This document shows, one piece after another, positions 35,788 to 45,141 of a stretch of DNA of 64,000 nucleotides (the stretch's first letter is position 1; each line of letters opens with the position of its first letter). The translations under genes were made by a program, and so were the position numbers. The DNA is from Bosea vestrisii (GTDB lineage Bacteria; Pseudomonadota; Alphaproteobacteria; Rhizobiales; Beijerinckiaceae), in NCBI RefSeq assembly GCF_030144325.1, contig NZ_CP126307.1, positions 4,430,001-4,494,000 of the forward strand, written 5' to 3'. The notes beneath the pieces were generated by a model. It was not told the origin of the DNA. It ran no database searches and saw only the letters and a program-made list of their open reading frames with translations.

Positions 35788-36672
35788 TCAAGGGCTATGC
35801 CTGAAGACGAGGGCACGAATATGGCCGCCGAGATCGCGGTGGGAGTGAAGGTGACGCAAGCCGGCCTGCTCCATCAGTGCGGCGACTGCGGACTCCTGTC
35901 CGGCGCCGATCTCCAGGATGGCATGGCCGCCGGGCTTGAGATGGTCCGGCAGCGCTGCGGCGAGCGCGCGATAGGCGGTGAGCCCGTCGAGCCCGCCGTC
36001 GAGGGCAAGATGCGGATCGTGCTCGCGCACGTTCCTGTCGAGCTCGGCGATCTCGTCGCTGGCGATGTAGGGCGGATTCGACAGGATGAGATCGAAGCGC
36101 TCCTCCACCCCGTCGGTCCAGTCGCCCTGACGGAAAGTGGCGCGCTCGGCGACGCCGTTGCGGGCGGCATTCGCCGATGCGGTCGCGACCGCGTCGGCCG
36201 AGAGGTCGATGCCGAGCCCGGTCGCCTGCGGAAACTCGCGCAGCGTCGCAATCAGCAGGCAGCCTGTGCCGGTTCCAAGATCGAGCATCCGCAGCGGCTC
36301 GTGCCGGCGAGCGGCGAAATGGATAAGCGCTGCCTCGATCAGGGTCTCACTGTCCGGCCGCGGTTCCAGCGTTCCGGCGGAGATCGCGAAGTCCAGACCC
36401 CAGAATTCGCGCGCGCCGAGGATGCGCCACAGTGACTCGCCGGCAAGTCGTCGTCTGAGCGCATCATTCAGCCGCGCAGCTGTCATCTCGTCGAGCCGGT
36501 CTCCACTGCCGGCCAGATCCTCGATCAGAATCCGGGCCTCGAAGGTGAAGTCGACGATGCCGGCGCGCTTCAGCACGAGCGCAAGCGCTGCCCTGGCAGC
36601 GGACACAGTTTCGCCCGCTGCTGGGAAGGCAACGGGCGCGGTCTCGCTGGATGGTCCGTCCGTGCCGGTCAA
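35788..36672 (-). CDS. prmC: Peptide chain release factor N5-glutamine methyltransferase
   Basis: SAM-dependent enzyme that methylates the glutamine of the GGQ loop in release factors. 294 residues. Seen: SAM motif MLDLGTGTGCLLIATLREFP, acidic GIDLSADAVATASANAARNG, and the catalytic NPPY in LILSNPPYIASDEIAELD. The N-terminal helical domain (AARLNDALRRRLAGESLWRI, LGAREFWGLDF) is the substrate-recognition part. Its substrate gene prfA lies just upstream on the same strand, separated by a small exported-protein gene. Confidence 0.94.
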   Translation of the reverse strand: MTGTDGPSSETAPVAFPAAGETVSAARAALALVLKRAGIVDFTFEARILIEDLAGSGDRLDEMTAARLNDALRRRLAGESLWRILGAREFWGLDFAISAGTLEPRPDSETLIEAALIHFAARRHEPLRMLDLGTGTGCLLIATLREFPQATGLGIDLSADAVATASANAARNGVAERATFRQGDWTDGVEERFDLILSNPPYIASDEIAELDRNVREHDPHLALDGGLDGLTAYRALAAALPDHLKPGGHAILEIGAGQESAVAALMEQAGLRHLHSHRDLGGHIRALVFRHSP

Positions 36673-36699
36673 GTCTATCCTTGGCCGGCACGCGGCCGG

Positions 36700-36945
36700 T
36701 CAGTTGCCCTGCATGCCTTCCTGGACGCAGGCGTTCATCTTGATCCGCAGCGCGGACTTGCTTTCCTTAGCCCCGCGGAACTGGCGCTGACAATCGCGCC
36801 GCGCCTGCGATTCCGTCTTGGCATTGTGAAGCGTTGCCGGCTGACCGCTGAGGACCTTCTTCGCGGTCCGTTCCTGAGCGCCTACGGAAACCGGCGCAAG
36901 GGCGACGGCGGCGGCAAGGGCGATCGCGCTGAACAGAACTTTCAT
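36700..36945 (-). CDS. Small exported protein between prfA and prmC
   Basis: 81 residues. Signal peptide MKVLFSAIALAAAVALAPVS with cleavage near VGAQE. The mature 58 residues are basic, with two cysteines spaced for one disulfide (ARRDCQRQFRGAKESKSALR followed by IKMNACVQEG). The Cys-x21-Cys pattern ending near the C-terminus recalls PsiF-repeat proteins, but the match is loose and I do not claim membership. GAGAG lies upstream of the ATG at 36945. Its place inside a translation-factor operon is unexplained. Confidence 0.75.
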   Translation of the reverse strand: MKVLFSAIALAAAVALAPVSVGAQERTAKKVLSGQPATLHNAKTESQARRDCQRQFRGAKESKSALRIKMNACVQEGMQGN

Positions 36946-37006
36946 CTCTCTATCCTCCCCATGAAAACATTCGGTGCATCCAGAACGCGCGAGAGTGGCG
37001 AAGGTT

Positions 37007-38092
37007 TCACACGCGGCCCTGCTCGGCGAGCAGCTCGGCCTGGCGCTGCGCCGTCAGCGCGTCGATGACCTCGTCGAGGACGAGCCCCTGCATCATCTCG
37101 TCGAGCTTGTAGAGGGTCAGGTTGATGCGATGGTCAGTGATCCGCCCCTGCGGGAAGTTGTAGGTGCGGATGCGCTCCGAGCGGTCGCCGGAGCCGACCT
37201 GCGAGCGCCGGTCGGCCGAGCGTTCGGCGTCGGCGCGGCTGCGCTCCATGTCGTAGAGCTTGGCCCGCATCAGGTCGTAGGCGCGTGCCTTGTTCTTGTG
37301 CTGCGAGCGCTCGTCCTGAACAAGGACGACGATGCCGGTCGGAATATGAGTGAGGCGCACGGCCGACTCGGTCTTGTTGACGTGCTGGCCACCGGCGCCC
37401 TGGGCTCGCATCGTGTCGATGCGCAGGTCCTTCTCGTCGAGCGTGACGTCGACCTCGCCGGCGAGCGGCAGCATGGCGACGGTCGCAGCCGAAGTGTGGA
37501 TGCGCCCGCTCGCCTCGGTGTCCGGAACACGCTGCACCCGGTGCACGCCGGATTCGTATTTGAGCCTGGCATAGACACCTTTGCCGGCGATCTCGGCGAC
37601 GACTTCCTTGAAACCGCCCATCGTACCCTCGCTCTCCGTGAGGATATCGACGCTCCAGCCCTTGCCGGCAGCATAGCGCTGATACATGCGCAGCAGGTCG
37701 CCGGCGAAGAGCGAGGCCTCGTCGCCGCCGGTGCCGGCCCGGATTTCGAGGATGACGCCGCGCTCGTCGGCGGCGTCCTTCGGCAGGAGCGCGATCAGGA
37801 TCTCTCTCGCGCGCGTCTCGATCTCGGTTCTGGAGGCATCGCGCTCCTCATAGGCGAGATCACGCATCTCGGCGTCGGTCGCCGGATCGTCGATCAGCGC
37901 GAGCGCCTCTTCGAGCCCGCCTTGAGCCTTGCGCCAGGCTGCGATCGCCGCGACCACGGGATCGAGCTCGGCGATCTCCTTCGACAGTTCGACGACGCGT
38001 ACCGCCTCGGTCGCATGGTTGATGGCGTCGCTGGCCGCAGCATGGCGGGCGACGATCGAGTCGAGGCGGTCTTGCGGAAGCTGGAGCGACAT
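37007..38092 (-). CDS. prfA: Peptide chain release factor 1
   Basis: Recognises UAA and UAG and triggers peptide release at the ribosome. 361 residues, normal length. The catalytic loop is in MRAQGAGGQHVNKTESAVRL (GGQ, the PrmC substrate), and DILTESEGTMGGFKEVVAEI and the codon-recognition region around VQRVPDTEASGRIHTSAATV (the PxT-type tripeptide is in VPDTEAS) are seen. RSQVGSGDRSERIRTYNFPQ follows, characteristic of class I factors. It is 54 bases downstream of ptsP. Confidence 0.96.
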   Translation of the reverse strand: MSLQLPQDRLDSIVARHAAASDAINHATEAVRVVELSKEIAELDPVVAAIAAWRKAQGGLEEALALIDDPATDAEMRDLAYEERDASRTEIETRAREILIALLPKDAADERGVILEIRAGTGGDEASLFAGDLLRMYQRYAAGKGWSVDILTESEGTMGGFKEVVAEIAGKGVYARLKYESGVHRVQRVPDTEASGRIHTSAATVAMLPLAGEVDVTLDEKDLRIDTMRAQGAGGQHVNKTESAVRLTHIPTGIVVLVQDERSQHKNKARAYDLMRAKLYDMERSRADAERSADRRSQVGSGDRSERIRTYNFPQGRITDHRINLTLYKLDEMMQGLVLDEVIDALTAQRQAELLAEQGRV

Positions 38093-38146
38093 GATGCGGG
38101 AACAATCTGAACGGAACTGGGGCGGGTGCAGGCCAGGGATGCCTCG

Positions 38147-40417
38147 CTAGACCGGCACCTTCATCTCGGTGGCGAGGGCTGAGAGCAAGGGGCGCAGGCT
38201 GGCGGCGCCGTCGGAGGAGCCGAGCCAGGCGTCGAGGCGCTGGCGGGCCTTGCTGGCATCGAGCGCGCGCAGCATCGCTTTCACCGGGCCGACCGAGGCG
38301 GCCGACATTGAGAACGAGCGGTAGCCGAGCGCGATCAGCGCCAGCGTCTCGATCGGCTTTCCGCCCATCTCGCCGCAGACGGTGACGGGGCAATCCGCCT
38401 TCCCGGCCTCATCGACGATGCTGCGCAGCGCCCGCAGGCCCGCCGCGCTCAAGGGGTCGAAGCGGTCGGAGACGCGTTTGTTCTCGCGATCGGCCGCGAA
38501 CAGGAACTGCATCAGGTCGTTGGTGCCGATCGACAGGAAATCCGCCTCGCGCGCGATCTCCGGCAGCTCGAACAGCAGCGACGGCACCTCGACCATGACG
38601 CCGAGCTTGAGGCTGGTCGGGCCCTGGCGGCCGTCGCGCTCCAGCATGGCGACTTCGCGCCGAACCAGAAGGCGCGCCCGCAGGAACTCGTTCACCGTCG
38701 CGATCATCGGCAGCATGATCTTCATGTCGGAGCCGGCCCCGGCGCGCAGCAGCGCCCGGACCTGGCCGCGCAGCAGCCTTGGCCGGTCGAGGCCGATGCG
38801 GATGGCGCGCCAGCCCAGCGCCGGGTTCTCCTCGTCGATCCGCTCCATATAGGGCAGCACCTTGTCGCCGCCGATGTCGAGCGTCCGGAAAGTGATCGGG
38901 CGGCCGTTCGCCACCTTGAGCACGGCGCCGTAGAGCGCCTGCTGCTCGGCCGTGGTCGGCATGTGCTGCGCCACCATGAACTGCAGCTCGGTGCGGAAGA
39001 GACCGACGCCCGAGGCGTTGGTCTCGTCGAGATTGGCCATGTCGACGAGGAGGCCGGCATTGATCTGCAGCTGGATCTCGACGCCGTCCTTGGTCACCGC
39101 AGCCTGCGTCTTGAGCTTGCGGTACTGCTCCTGTTTGCGGGCGCGCAGGCGCGCCTTGTCCTTGTAGGCGTTCTCGACATCCGGCTGCGGCCGGATCTGG
39201 ACCTCGCCAGCCTGGCCGTCGACGATGACGGCGTCGCCGGCCTGGATCAGCGCGGTCGCATTGGCGATCTCGCCGACGGCCGGAATGCCGAGCGCCCGTG
39301 CCACGATCGCGATGTGGCTTGTCGGGCCACCTTCCTCGAGTACGACGCCGCGCAGATGCCTGCGATCATAGTCGAGCAGGGCTGCCGGCCCCATCGAGCG
39401 CGCGATCAGGATCGCGTTCTCGGGCAGGTCCTCGCGGGTGACGCCATTGGACTTGCCGACCAAGGTACGCAGCAGCCGATTGGCGAGGTCGTCGAGGTCG
39501 TGCAGGCGCTCGCGCAGATAAGGATCGGTCTGGCGCAGCATCTTGGCGCGGGTGTCCGACTGCACGCGCTCGACCGCAGCCTCGGCGGTGAGGCCGGTCA
39601 TCACCACCTCGCGCATGCGCCGGAGCCAGCCCTGGTCGTGCGCGAACATGCGGAAGGTCTCGAGTACGTCGCGGTGCTCGCCGGTATGGGCGACGTCGCC
39701 GCGCTCGATCAGTTCGTCGATGGCGAGCCGCATCGTCGCGATCGCGGCTTCCAGCCGCTGCACCTCGCGACCCGGATCCTCGGCGATCAGATTGGTGATC
39801 GCGACGCGTGGCTCGTGCAGCACGGCATGGCCGAGGCCGACGCCGTCTGCGAGCGTGGTGCCGATGCTGTGGATCGGCCGGTCGAGACCGATGGTCGCGC
39901 CGGGCTTCGACAGCGCCTTCAGGCCGCCGGCCGCGATCATCTCGGCCATGATCATGGCCGTGGTCTGCAGCGACTCGACTTCGTCCTCGCTGTAGAGGCG
40001 CGAAGCGCGGTTCTGCACCACGAGCACGCCCATCACCGCGCCGCCGCGCAGGATCGGCACGCCGAGGAAGGAGCGATAGATTTCTTCGCCTGTCTCCGGC
40101 CGGTAGGAGAAGGCCGGGTGCGCCTGCGCGTCCGAGAGCGCGAGCGGTTCGGCGTCGCTGGCGATCAGGCCGACCAGGCCCTCGCCGGCGCGCATGGTGG
40201 TGAGGTGGACCGCTTCGCGATTGAGGCCTTCGGTGGCGTAGAGCTCGAGCGAGCTGTCTTCGCGCAGGACATAAACCGAGCAGACCTCGGCCACGAGGTT
40301 TCCGGCGATCACGACGACGAGTCGGTCGAGCCGCTCTTGCGGACTGACCGGCGCCGCCATCACCTCGCGGAGACGGCGCAGCAGCACGCCCGATCCCCCG
40401 AGTGCGCCTCGCATCAA
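38147..40417 (-). CDS. ptsP: Phosphoenolpyruvate-protein phosphotransferase PtsP (EI-Ntr)
   Basis: First enzyme of the nitrogen-type phosphotransfer relay, which passes phosphate from PEP to NPr. 756 residues: GAF sensor (about 20-160; VCSVYVLREDSSLELYATEG), then the phosphohistidine swivelling domain with the active histidine in LEEGGPTSHIAIVARALGIP, then the PEP-binding barrel (VGLFRTELQFMV, ITFRTLDIGGDKVLPYMERI, LSIGTNDLMQFLFAADRENK, and CGEMGGKP with the catalytic cysteine). The GAF domain in EI-Ntr binds glutamine or 2-oxoglutarate-type signals. It heads ptsP-prfA-prmC. Confidence 0.95.
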   Translation of the reverse strand: MMRGALGGSGVLLRRLREVMAAPVSPQERLDRLVVVIAGNLVAEVCSVYVLREDSSLELYATEGLNREAVHLTTMRAGEGLVGLIASDAEPLALSDAQAHPAFSYRPETGEEIYRSFLGVPILRGGAVMGVLVVQNRASRLYSEDEVESLQTTAMIMAEMIAAGGLKALSKPGATIGLDRPIHSIGTTLADGVGLGHAVLHEPRVAITNLIAEDPGREVQRLEAAIATMRLAIDELIERGDVAHTGEHRDVLETFRMFAHDQGWLRRMREVVMTGLTAEAAVERVQSDTRAKMLRQTDPYLRERLHDLDDLANRLLRTLVGKSNGVTREDLPENAILIARSMGPAALLDYDRRHLRGVVLEEGGPTSHIAIVARALGIPAVGEIANATALIQAGDAVIVDGQAGEVQIRPQPDVENAYKDKARLRARKQEQYRKLKTQAAVTKDGVEIQLQINAGLLVDMANLDETNASGVGLFRTELQFMVAQHMPTTAEQQALYGAVLKVANGRPITFRTLDIGGDKVLPYMERIDEENPALGWRAIRIGLDRPRLLRGQVRALLRAGAGSDMKIMLPMIATVNEFLRARLLVRREVAMLERDGRQGPTSLKLGVMVEVPSLLFELPEIAREADFLSIGTNDLMQFLFAADRENKRVSDRFDPLSAAGLRALRSIVDEAGKADCPVTVCGEMGGKPIETLALIALGYRSFSMSAASVGPVKAMLRALDASKARQRLDAWLGSSDGAASLRPLLSALATEMKVPV

Positions 40418-40502
40418 GAAAGCCCTCCGCCCGCCTCCTCGGCCATGTCAGCCGAATACCCCCAGCAGACCTGACACCGCAACCGCTGAGTCGCAAGCAC
40501 AA

Positions 40503-40556
40503 GCCGGGTTCCGTCTCTCACTTTGAGATCGAGACCCGGTTTCCGATCGGCTTGTG
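40503..40556. repeat. Partial inverted copy of the family F block
   Basis: Reading the minus strand, CCGATCGGAAACCGGGTCTC followed by GATCTCAAAGTGAGAGACGG corresponds to 32786-32825 (CGATCGGGAAAACGGTCTCG and GATCTTTAGATGGGAGACGG). It lies in the 176-base gap between otsA and ptsP. Confidence 0.6.
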
Positions 40557-40593
40557 GCGCACGCTGTTCGTAACGGGCTCCGGCGAGGAGCTT

Positions 40594-42147
40594 CTAGCCA
40601 GCCGAGGGAGCGTTGGGCAAGGCCCGCGCACGCACAGGGTCGAACTTGCCATGTGGTGGCCGGTGGGCGTGGGAGTGCATACTGCCACGGGCGGGCTTGG
40701 TGGGGCTGCCCGATTTGCGTGTGCTGCGCAGCGGTTTCGGCCGTCCCGGTGGCACGATGTCGCCGCTCGGGATATCGAGGCCGGAGAGGGCGGCGAGATA
40801 GCGCGACGTCCACCATTCGATGTCGGTCGAGGAGATCGTCGCATAGAGTCGCTCGAAGCGACGCAAGCGCTCCGACTTCGGCATGGCGAGCGCGGTCCGG
40901 ATCGCTTCGGCCACCTCATGCGTGTCGAACGGGTTGACGATCAGCGCTTCGCCGAGCTGGTGCGCCGCACCGGCGAAGCGCGAGAGGATCAGCACCCCTG
41001 GATCCTCGGGGTTTTGCGCGGCGACATATTCCTTGGCGACGAGGTTCATGCCGTCGCGCATCGGCGTCACCAGCCCGACCTGGGCACGCCGGTAGAGGCC
41101 GGCGAGGGCGCTGCGCGAATAGGCCTTCTTGACCACGCGGATCGGCGTCCAGTCGAATTCGCCGAGCGCGGCGTTGAGCCGGCCCGCGACCTCGTCCGAC
41201 ATGCGGTCGAGCTCGGCATATTCGGGCACGTCGCTGCGCGAGGGCGGCGCGATCTGCAGCAGGCCGACCTTGCTGCGATGTTCCGGGTGGTTGCGCAGAA
41301 AGGTGCCGAAGGCCTCTAACCGCTGGACGATGCCCTTGGAATAGTCGAGCCGGTCGACGCCGATCACCAGCTTGCGGTCGCCGAGCGGTGCGGTCGTCGC
41401 CCGTACCGGCTGTGTCACCGCTCGCATCGACGCGACGGCGAGCTTGCGGAAGGCCTCGACATCGATGCCGATCGGGAAGGCCTGCACCACCGCCTCGCGC
41501 TGGCCGGCCTTGACCCGGTTGCCGTCGCGCTGCGCGCCGCAGAGCGCCACCATCCCGCCGATCAGGTTCGCCACGTCGTTCTGGGTCTGCATGCCGATCA
41601 GGTCATAGGCCGCCATCGTGCTGATCAGCGTCGAGGAGAAGGGCAGGGCGCCGAACACTTCGGCCGGCGGCCAGGGAATATGATGGAAATAACCGATCCG
41701 ATTGGTGACGCCGCGCCGGCGTAGCTCGGCCGCTAGTGGAATCAGGTGGTAGTCGTGGATCCAGATGATGTCGTCAGGCTTGAGCAGCGGGAGCAGCAGC
41801 CGTGCGAAGCGACGGTTGACGCCGAGATAGCCGGCATAGTCGTTGCGGGTGAACTCGGTCAGGCCGAGCCGATAATGCATCAGCGGCCACAGCGCCCGGT
41901 TGGCGAAGCCGAGATAGTAGCCCTGGCGCTCGGCCTCGGTCAGATCGGTCACGGCATAGCTGACCTTGCCGTGCGTGACGGGCTCGACGCTGGTTGGAGG
42001 CTCGGCGCTGGTCGCTCCGCTCCAGCCGAACCAGAGGCCGCCATGTTGTTCGAGCGCCGAACGCAAGGCGACCGCCAAGCCACCTGCCGCCACCTTTTCG
42101 CCACGTTCTGGCATGGTGACGCGGTTGGACACGACGACAAGACGCAT
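40594..42147 (-). CDS. otsA: Trehalose-6-phosphate synthase
   Basis: GT20 enzyme joining UDP-glucose and glucose 6-phosphate. 517 residues, longer than the usual 460-480 because of a basic tail after residue 455 (PPGRPKPLRSTRKSGSPTKP and onward), which is probably disordered. Seen: MRLVVVSNRVTMPE, AAGGLAVALRSAL, IWIHDYHLIPLAAELRRRGV, IGYFHHIPWPPAEVFGALPF, GVDRLDYSKGIVQRLEAFGT and TPMRDGMNLVAKEYVAAQNP. It is divergent from otsB, 221 bases away, so the pathway is controlled from one central region. Confidence 0.95.
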   Translation of the reverse strand: MRLVVVSNRVTMPERGEKVAAGGLAVALRSALEQHGGLWFGWSGATSAEPPTSVEPVTHGKVSYAVTDLTEAERQGYYLGFANRALWPLMHYRLGLTEFTRNDYAGYLGVNRRFARLLLPLLKPDDIIWIHDYHLIPLAAELRRRGVTNRIGYFHHIPWPPAEVFGALPFSSTLISTMAAYDLIGMQTQNDVANLIGGMVALCGAQRDGNRVKAGQREAVVQAFPIGIDVEAFRKLAVASMRAVTQPVRATTAPLGDRKLVIGVDRLDYSKGIVQRLEAFGTFLRNHPEHRSKVGLLQIAPPSRSDVPEYAELDRMSDEVAGRLNAALGEFDWTPIRVVKKAYSRSALAGLYRRAQVGLVTPMRDGMNLVAKEYVAAQNPEDPGVLILSRFAGAAHQLGEALIVNPFDTHEVAEAIRTALAMPKSERLRRFERLYATISSTDIEWWTSRYLAALSGLDIPSGDIVPPGRPKPLRSTRKSGSPTKPARGSMHSHAHRPPHGKFDPVRARALPNAPSAG

Positions 42148-42368
42148 ATTGCCTCACTTTTGCTGACGCTTGCCACCGGGGCGCGGGAACAGAACGCGCG
42201 GGCAGGCGTAATGTTTCGTGTGCACACCCGGCCTCCCGGCCGGATTCGCGTCGCCGCCGTGACCGGATCATGGCGGGCAGGTGCCAAACTGAACCGCGAA
42301 TGTGGCGATGAGGGGACCATCTCCCGATTGTCGTCCTTTCGCCCGTTTCGCCTTCTAATCAGGCCGTC

Positions 42369-43167
42369 ATGTCCCAGATGCTGAGTCCCGAGATCGCCGA
42401 GCCCCCCGCGAAAGCCGCTGCCCAGACCGGGCAGATCGCGCTCTTTCTGGATTTCGACGGAACCCTGGTCGAGATCGCGCCCTCGCCGGAGGATGTCCGG
42501 ATCGACCGGCGCCTGCCGGGCGCGCTGGATGTCTTGCGCCAGCGGCTCGGCGGTGCGCTGGCGCTGGTCTCTGGGCGCCCCGTGGCGCTGCTCGACGAGA
42601 TGATGGCGCCCTATCGCTTCGACGCCGCCGGCCTGCACGGCGCCCAGGTTCGCCTGGGCAGCGTGGATGCGCCGGTCGCGGCCCCTGCCGGATCGCTTCA
42701 TGCCGCGCTCCGCGCCATGGTCCGCTTTGCCAACGCCCATGTCGGCGTCATCATCGAGGACAAACGCCAATCGATCGCGCTGCATTGGCGGCTTGCGCCG
42801 GCGCTTGCCGACGAGGCGCTGGCGCTGATGGAAGGCATCGCCGCCGAAATCGGTCCGTCCATGCGCCTGCAGCGCGGCAAGGCGGTTGCCGAGCTGGTTC
42901 CGGCGGGGGGCGAGCAAGGGCGGCGCCATCACCTGGCTGATGCAGCAGGAAGCCTATACCGGCCGCACGCCGGTCTTTATCGGCGACGACATCACTGACG
43001 AGGACGGCTTCGCCACGGTGAATGCGGTGGAAGGACTGTCCATCCGGATCGGCGGGGGAGAGACCTGTGCCCGCCATCGTCTAGCTTCGCCGACGGCGCT
43101 GCACCATGTACTTCTGGCGGCCGCAGACGGCGGCGACCTGACACTCGAAACATTTCTCCAGAACTGA
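42369..43167 (+). CDS. otsB: Trehalose-6-phosphate phosphatase (frameshifted as recorded)
   Basis: HAD-superfamily phosphatase completing trehalose synthesis. Motif I is FLDFDGTLVEIAPSPEDVRI near residue 27 and motif II is LALVSGRPVALLDEM. The frame from 42369 fails after AVAELVPAG; motifs III/IV (GASKGGAITWLMQQEAYTGR and TPVFIGDDITDEDGF) are in the next frame, ending at 43167. The GGGGGG at 42905-42910 with one G removed gives a continuous 265-residue enzyme (VPAGASKGG). Removing a C from the nearby GGTTCCGG would also work but loses the conserved proline. As recorded the product would lack its Mg-binding aspartates. Confidence 0.9.
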
Positions 43168-43181
43168 CTTCAGGAACAGGC

Positions 43182-45020
43182 ATGACTGTGACGACCACCG
43201 CCTCGCCGCGCGTCGCTTCGCTCGATCTCGGCGTCATCGGCAATTGCTCGATCGCGGCGCTGATCGACCGGCGCGCCCGCATCGTCTGGGGCTGCTTTCC
43301 GCGCTTCGACCGCGACCCGGTCTTTTGCTCCTTGATCGACAACCAGATCGAAGACGGCGATGCAATGCCGAAGAAGGGTGTCTTCGCCATCGAGATGGTC
43401 GGCATGACCCGCTGCGAGCAGAGCTATCTCGACAACACGGCGATCCTCTCCTCGGTACTCTCCGACGACCAGGGCAATGCGCTCGAGATCCTCGACTTCG
43501 CGCCGCGCTTCGTCCGCTTCGAGCGCTTCTTCCGGCCGCCGCAGCTGGTGCGCCGCGTCCGCCGCATCTCCGGCCGGCCGCGCATCCGCGTCGTGGTCAA
43601 GCCCTGCCTCGGCCTCGGCGAGGAGCCGGACGAGATCACGCGCGGTTCCAATCACGTCCGCTTCGTCGGCGCCGATCAGACGATCCGCCTGACCACCGAC
43701 GCGCCGATCTCCTATGTGCTCGAGAGCATTCCCTTCGCGGTCGAGAAGCCGTTCTCGTTCTTCATCGGCTCGGACGAGGCGCTGCGCGCCGAGATCGAGA
43801 CGACCTCGCGCGAATTCCTCGACAAGACCACCGACTATTGGCGCGACTGGGTCCGTTCGCTCTCGATCCCGTTCGAGTGGCAGCGCGAGGTCATCCGCGC
43901 CGCGATCACGCTGAAGCTCTGCTCTTTCGAGGAGAGCGGCGCCATCGTCGCGGCGCTGACCACCTCGATCCCGGAGGCGCCGGGCACGCAGCGCAACTGG
44001 GATTATCGCTTCTGCTGGCTCCGCGACGCCTATTTCGTCGTCCACGCCCTCAACCGCCTCGGCACGACGCGGACGATGGAGGACTATCTCGGCTTCATCA
44101 CCAATATCGTCGACACCTATTCGGAGAGTGGCGCCGAGCATCTGCCGCCGCTCTATCCGATTACCCGTGGCGGCGAGTTGCGCGAGTTCGAGGTGCCGAA
44201 CCTTGCCGGCTATCGCGGCCACACGCCGGTACGCGTCGGCAATGGCGCGGCGACGCAGATCCAGAACGACGGCTATGGTGCGGTCGTGCTCGCCGCAACC
44301 CAGTCCTTCTTCGATCGCCGCCTGATCCAGCCCGGCAAGGAGGCGCTCTTCGCCCAGCTCGAGCGCATGGGCGAGCGCGCCGTCGAACTGTTCGACAAGC
44401 CCGATGCCGGCCCTTGGGAGTTGCGCGAAAAGCAGGTCGTGCATTCCTTCTCCAGCGTGATGTGCTGGGCGGCCTGCGACCGGCTCGCCCGCATCGCCGG
44501 AACGCTCGGTCGCGCCGATCGCAAGGAGTTTTGGCGCGGCGAGGCCAAGCGCCTGAAGGGCATCATCTCCGACCGGATCTGGAACCAGGAGAAAGGCCAT
44601 TTCGTCTCGACCTTCGACGGGGCGGATCTCGACGCGACCCTGTTGCTCATCGCCGAGCTCGGCTTCGTCAAGCCCGAGGATCCCCGCTACATCGCGACGG
44701 TGGAGGCGATCGGCCGCGATCTCGGCCGCGGCGATTTCATCCTGCGCTACGGCACCGAAGACGATTTCGGCTTCATGCACACCGGCTTCCTGATCTGCGC
44801 CTTCTGGTATGTCGATGCGTTGCATGCGATCGGCCGCAAGGACGAGGCCAAGGAGCTGTTCGGCCGCATCCTGACGCGGCGCAACAGCTTCGGCCTGCTC
44901 TCGGAAGACGCCGATTTCGAGACCGGCGAACTCTGGGGCAATTTCCCGCAGACCTATTCGATGGTCGGGCTGATCAACTCGGCGATGCGGCTGAGCAGGA
45001 ATTGGGAAGAGGCGTTCTGA
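43182..45020 (+). CDS. Glycoside hydrolase family 15 protein (trehalase/glucoamylase-like)
   Basis: 612-residue cytosolic enzyme, no signal peptide. The N-terminal beta-sandwich is the GH15 trehalase type (ASLDLGVIGNCSIAALIDRR, ARIVWGCFPRFDRDPVFCSL). In the (alpha/alpha)6 barrel: NWDYRFCWLRDAYFVVHALN, the probable catalytic acid in GPWELREKQVVHSFSSVMCW, and GELWGNFPQTYSMVGLINSA with the second glutamate upstream in LSEDADFETGELWG. It is 14 bases after otsB, so synthesis and a probable hydrolysis or recycling enzyme share an operon. Trehalose as the substrate is inferred from the neighbours. Confidence 0.9.
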   Translation: MTVTTTASPRVASLDLGVIGNCSIAALIDRRARIVWGCFPRFDRDPVFCSLIDNQIEDGDAMPKKGVFAIEMVGMTRCEQSYLDNTAILSSVLSDDQGNALEILDFAPRFVRFERFFRPPQLVRRVRRISGRPRIRVVVKPCLGLGEEPDEITRGSNHVRFVGADQTIRLTTDAPISYVLESIPFAVEKPFSFFIGSDEALRAEIETTSREFLDKTTDYWRDWVRSLSIPFEWQREVIRAAITLKLCSFEESGAIVAALTTSIPEAPGTQRNWDYRFCWLRDAYFVVHALNRLGTTRTMEDYLGFITNIVDTYSESGAEHLPPLYPITRGGELREFEVPNLAGYRGHTPVRVGNGAATQIQNDGYGAVVLAATQSFFDRRLIQPGKEALFAQLERMGERAVELFDKPDAGPWELREKQVVHSFSSVMCWAACDRLARIAGTLGRADRKEFWRGEAKRLKGIISDRIWNQEKGHFVSTFDGADLDATLLLIAELGFVKPEDPRYIATVEAIGRDLGRGDFILRYGTEDDFGFMHTGFLICAFWYVDALHAIGRKDEAKELFGRILTRRNSFGLLSEDADFETGELWGNFPQTYSMVGLINSAMRLSRNWEEAF

Positions 45021-45029
45021 AGCAAAAGG

Positions 45030-45138
45030 ACGTCATTCTCGGGCGGAGCGAAGCGCAGACCCGAGAATCTCATGACGCGAAGACGCCATCGGAGCCTCTT
45101 CCGGCCTGAGATGCTCGGGTCAAGCCCGAGCATGACGT
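45030..45138. repeat. Intergenic palindromic repeat, family B
   Basis: ACGTCATTCTCGGGCGGAGC then GAAGCGCAGACCCGAGAATC form hairpin one; GATGCTCGGGTCAAGCCCGA then GCATGACGT form hairpin two. It fills the convergent gap between the GH15 gene and metW. Confidence 0.85.
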
Positions 45139-45141
45139 GCT

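Noticed and set aside
38963..40474. Plus-strand open frame of about 500 codons
   Set aside because: Antisense shadow of ptsP, which carries the full phosphotransferase signatures.
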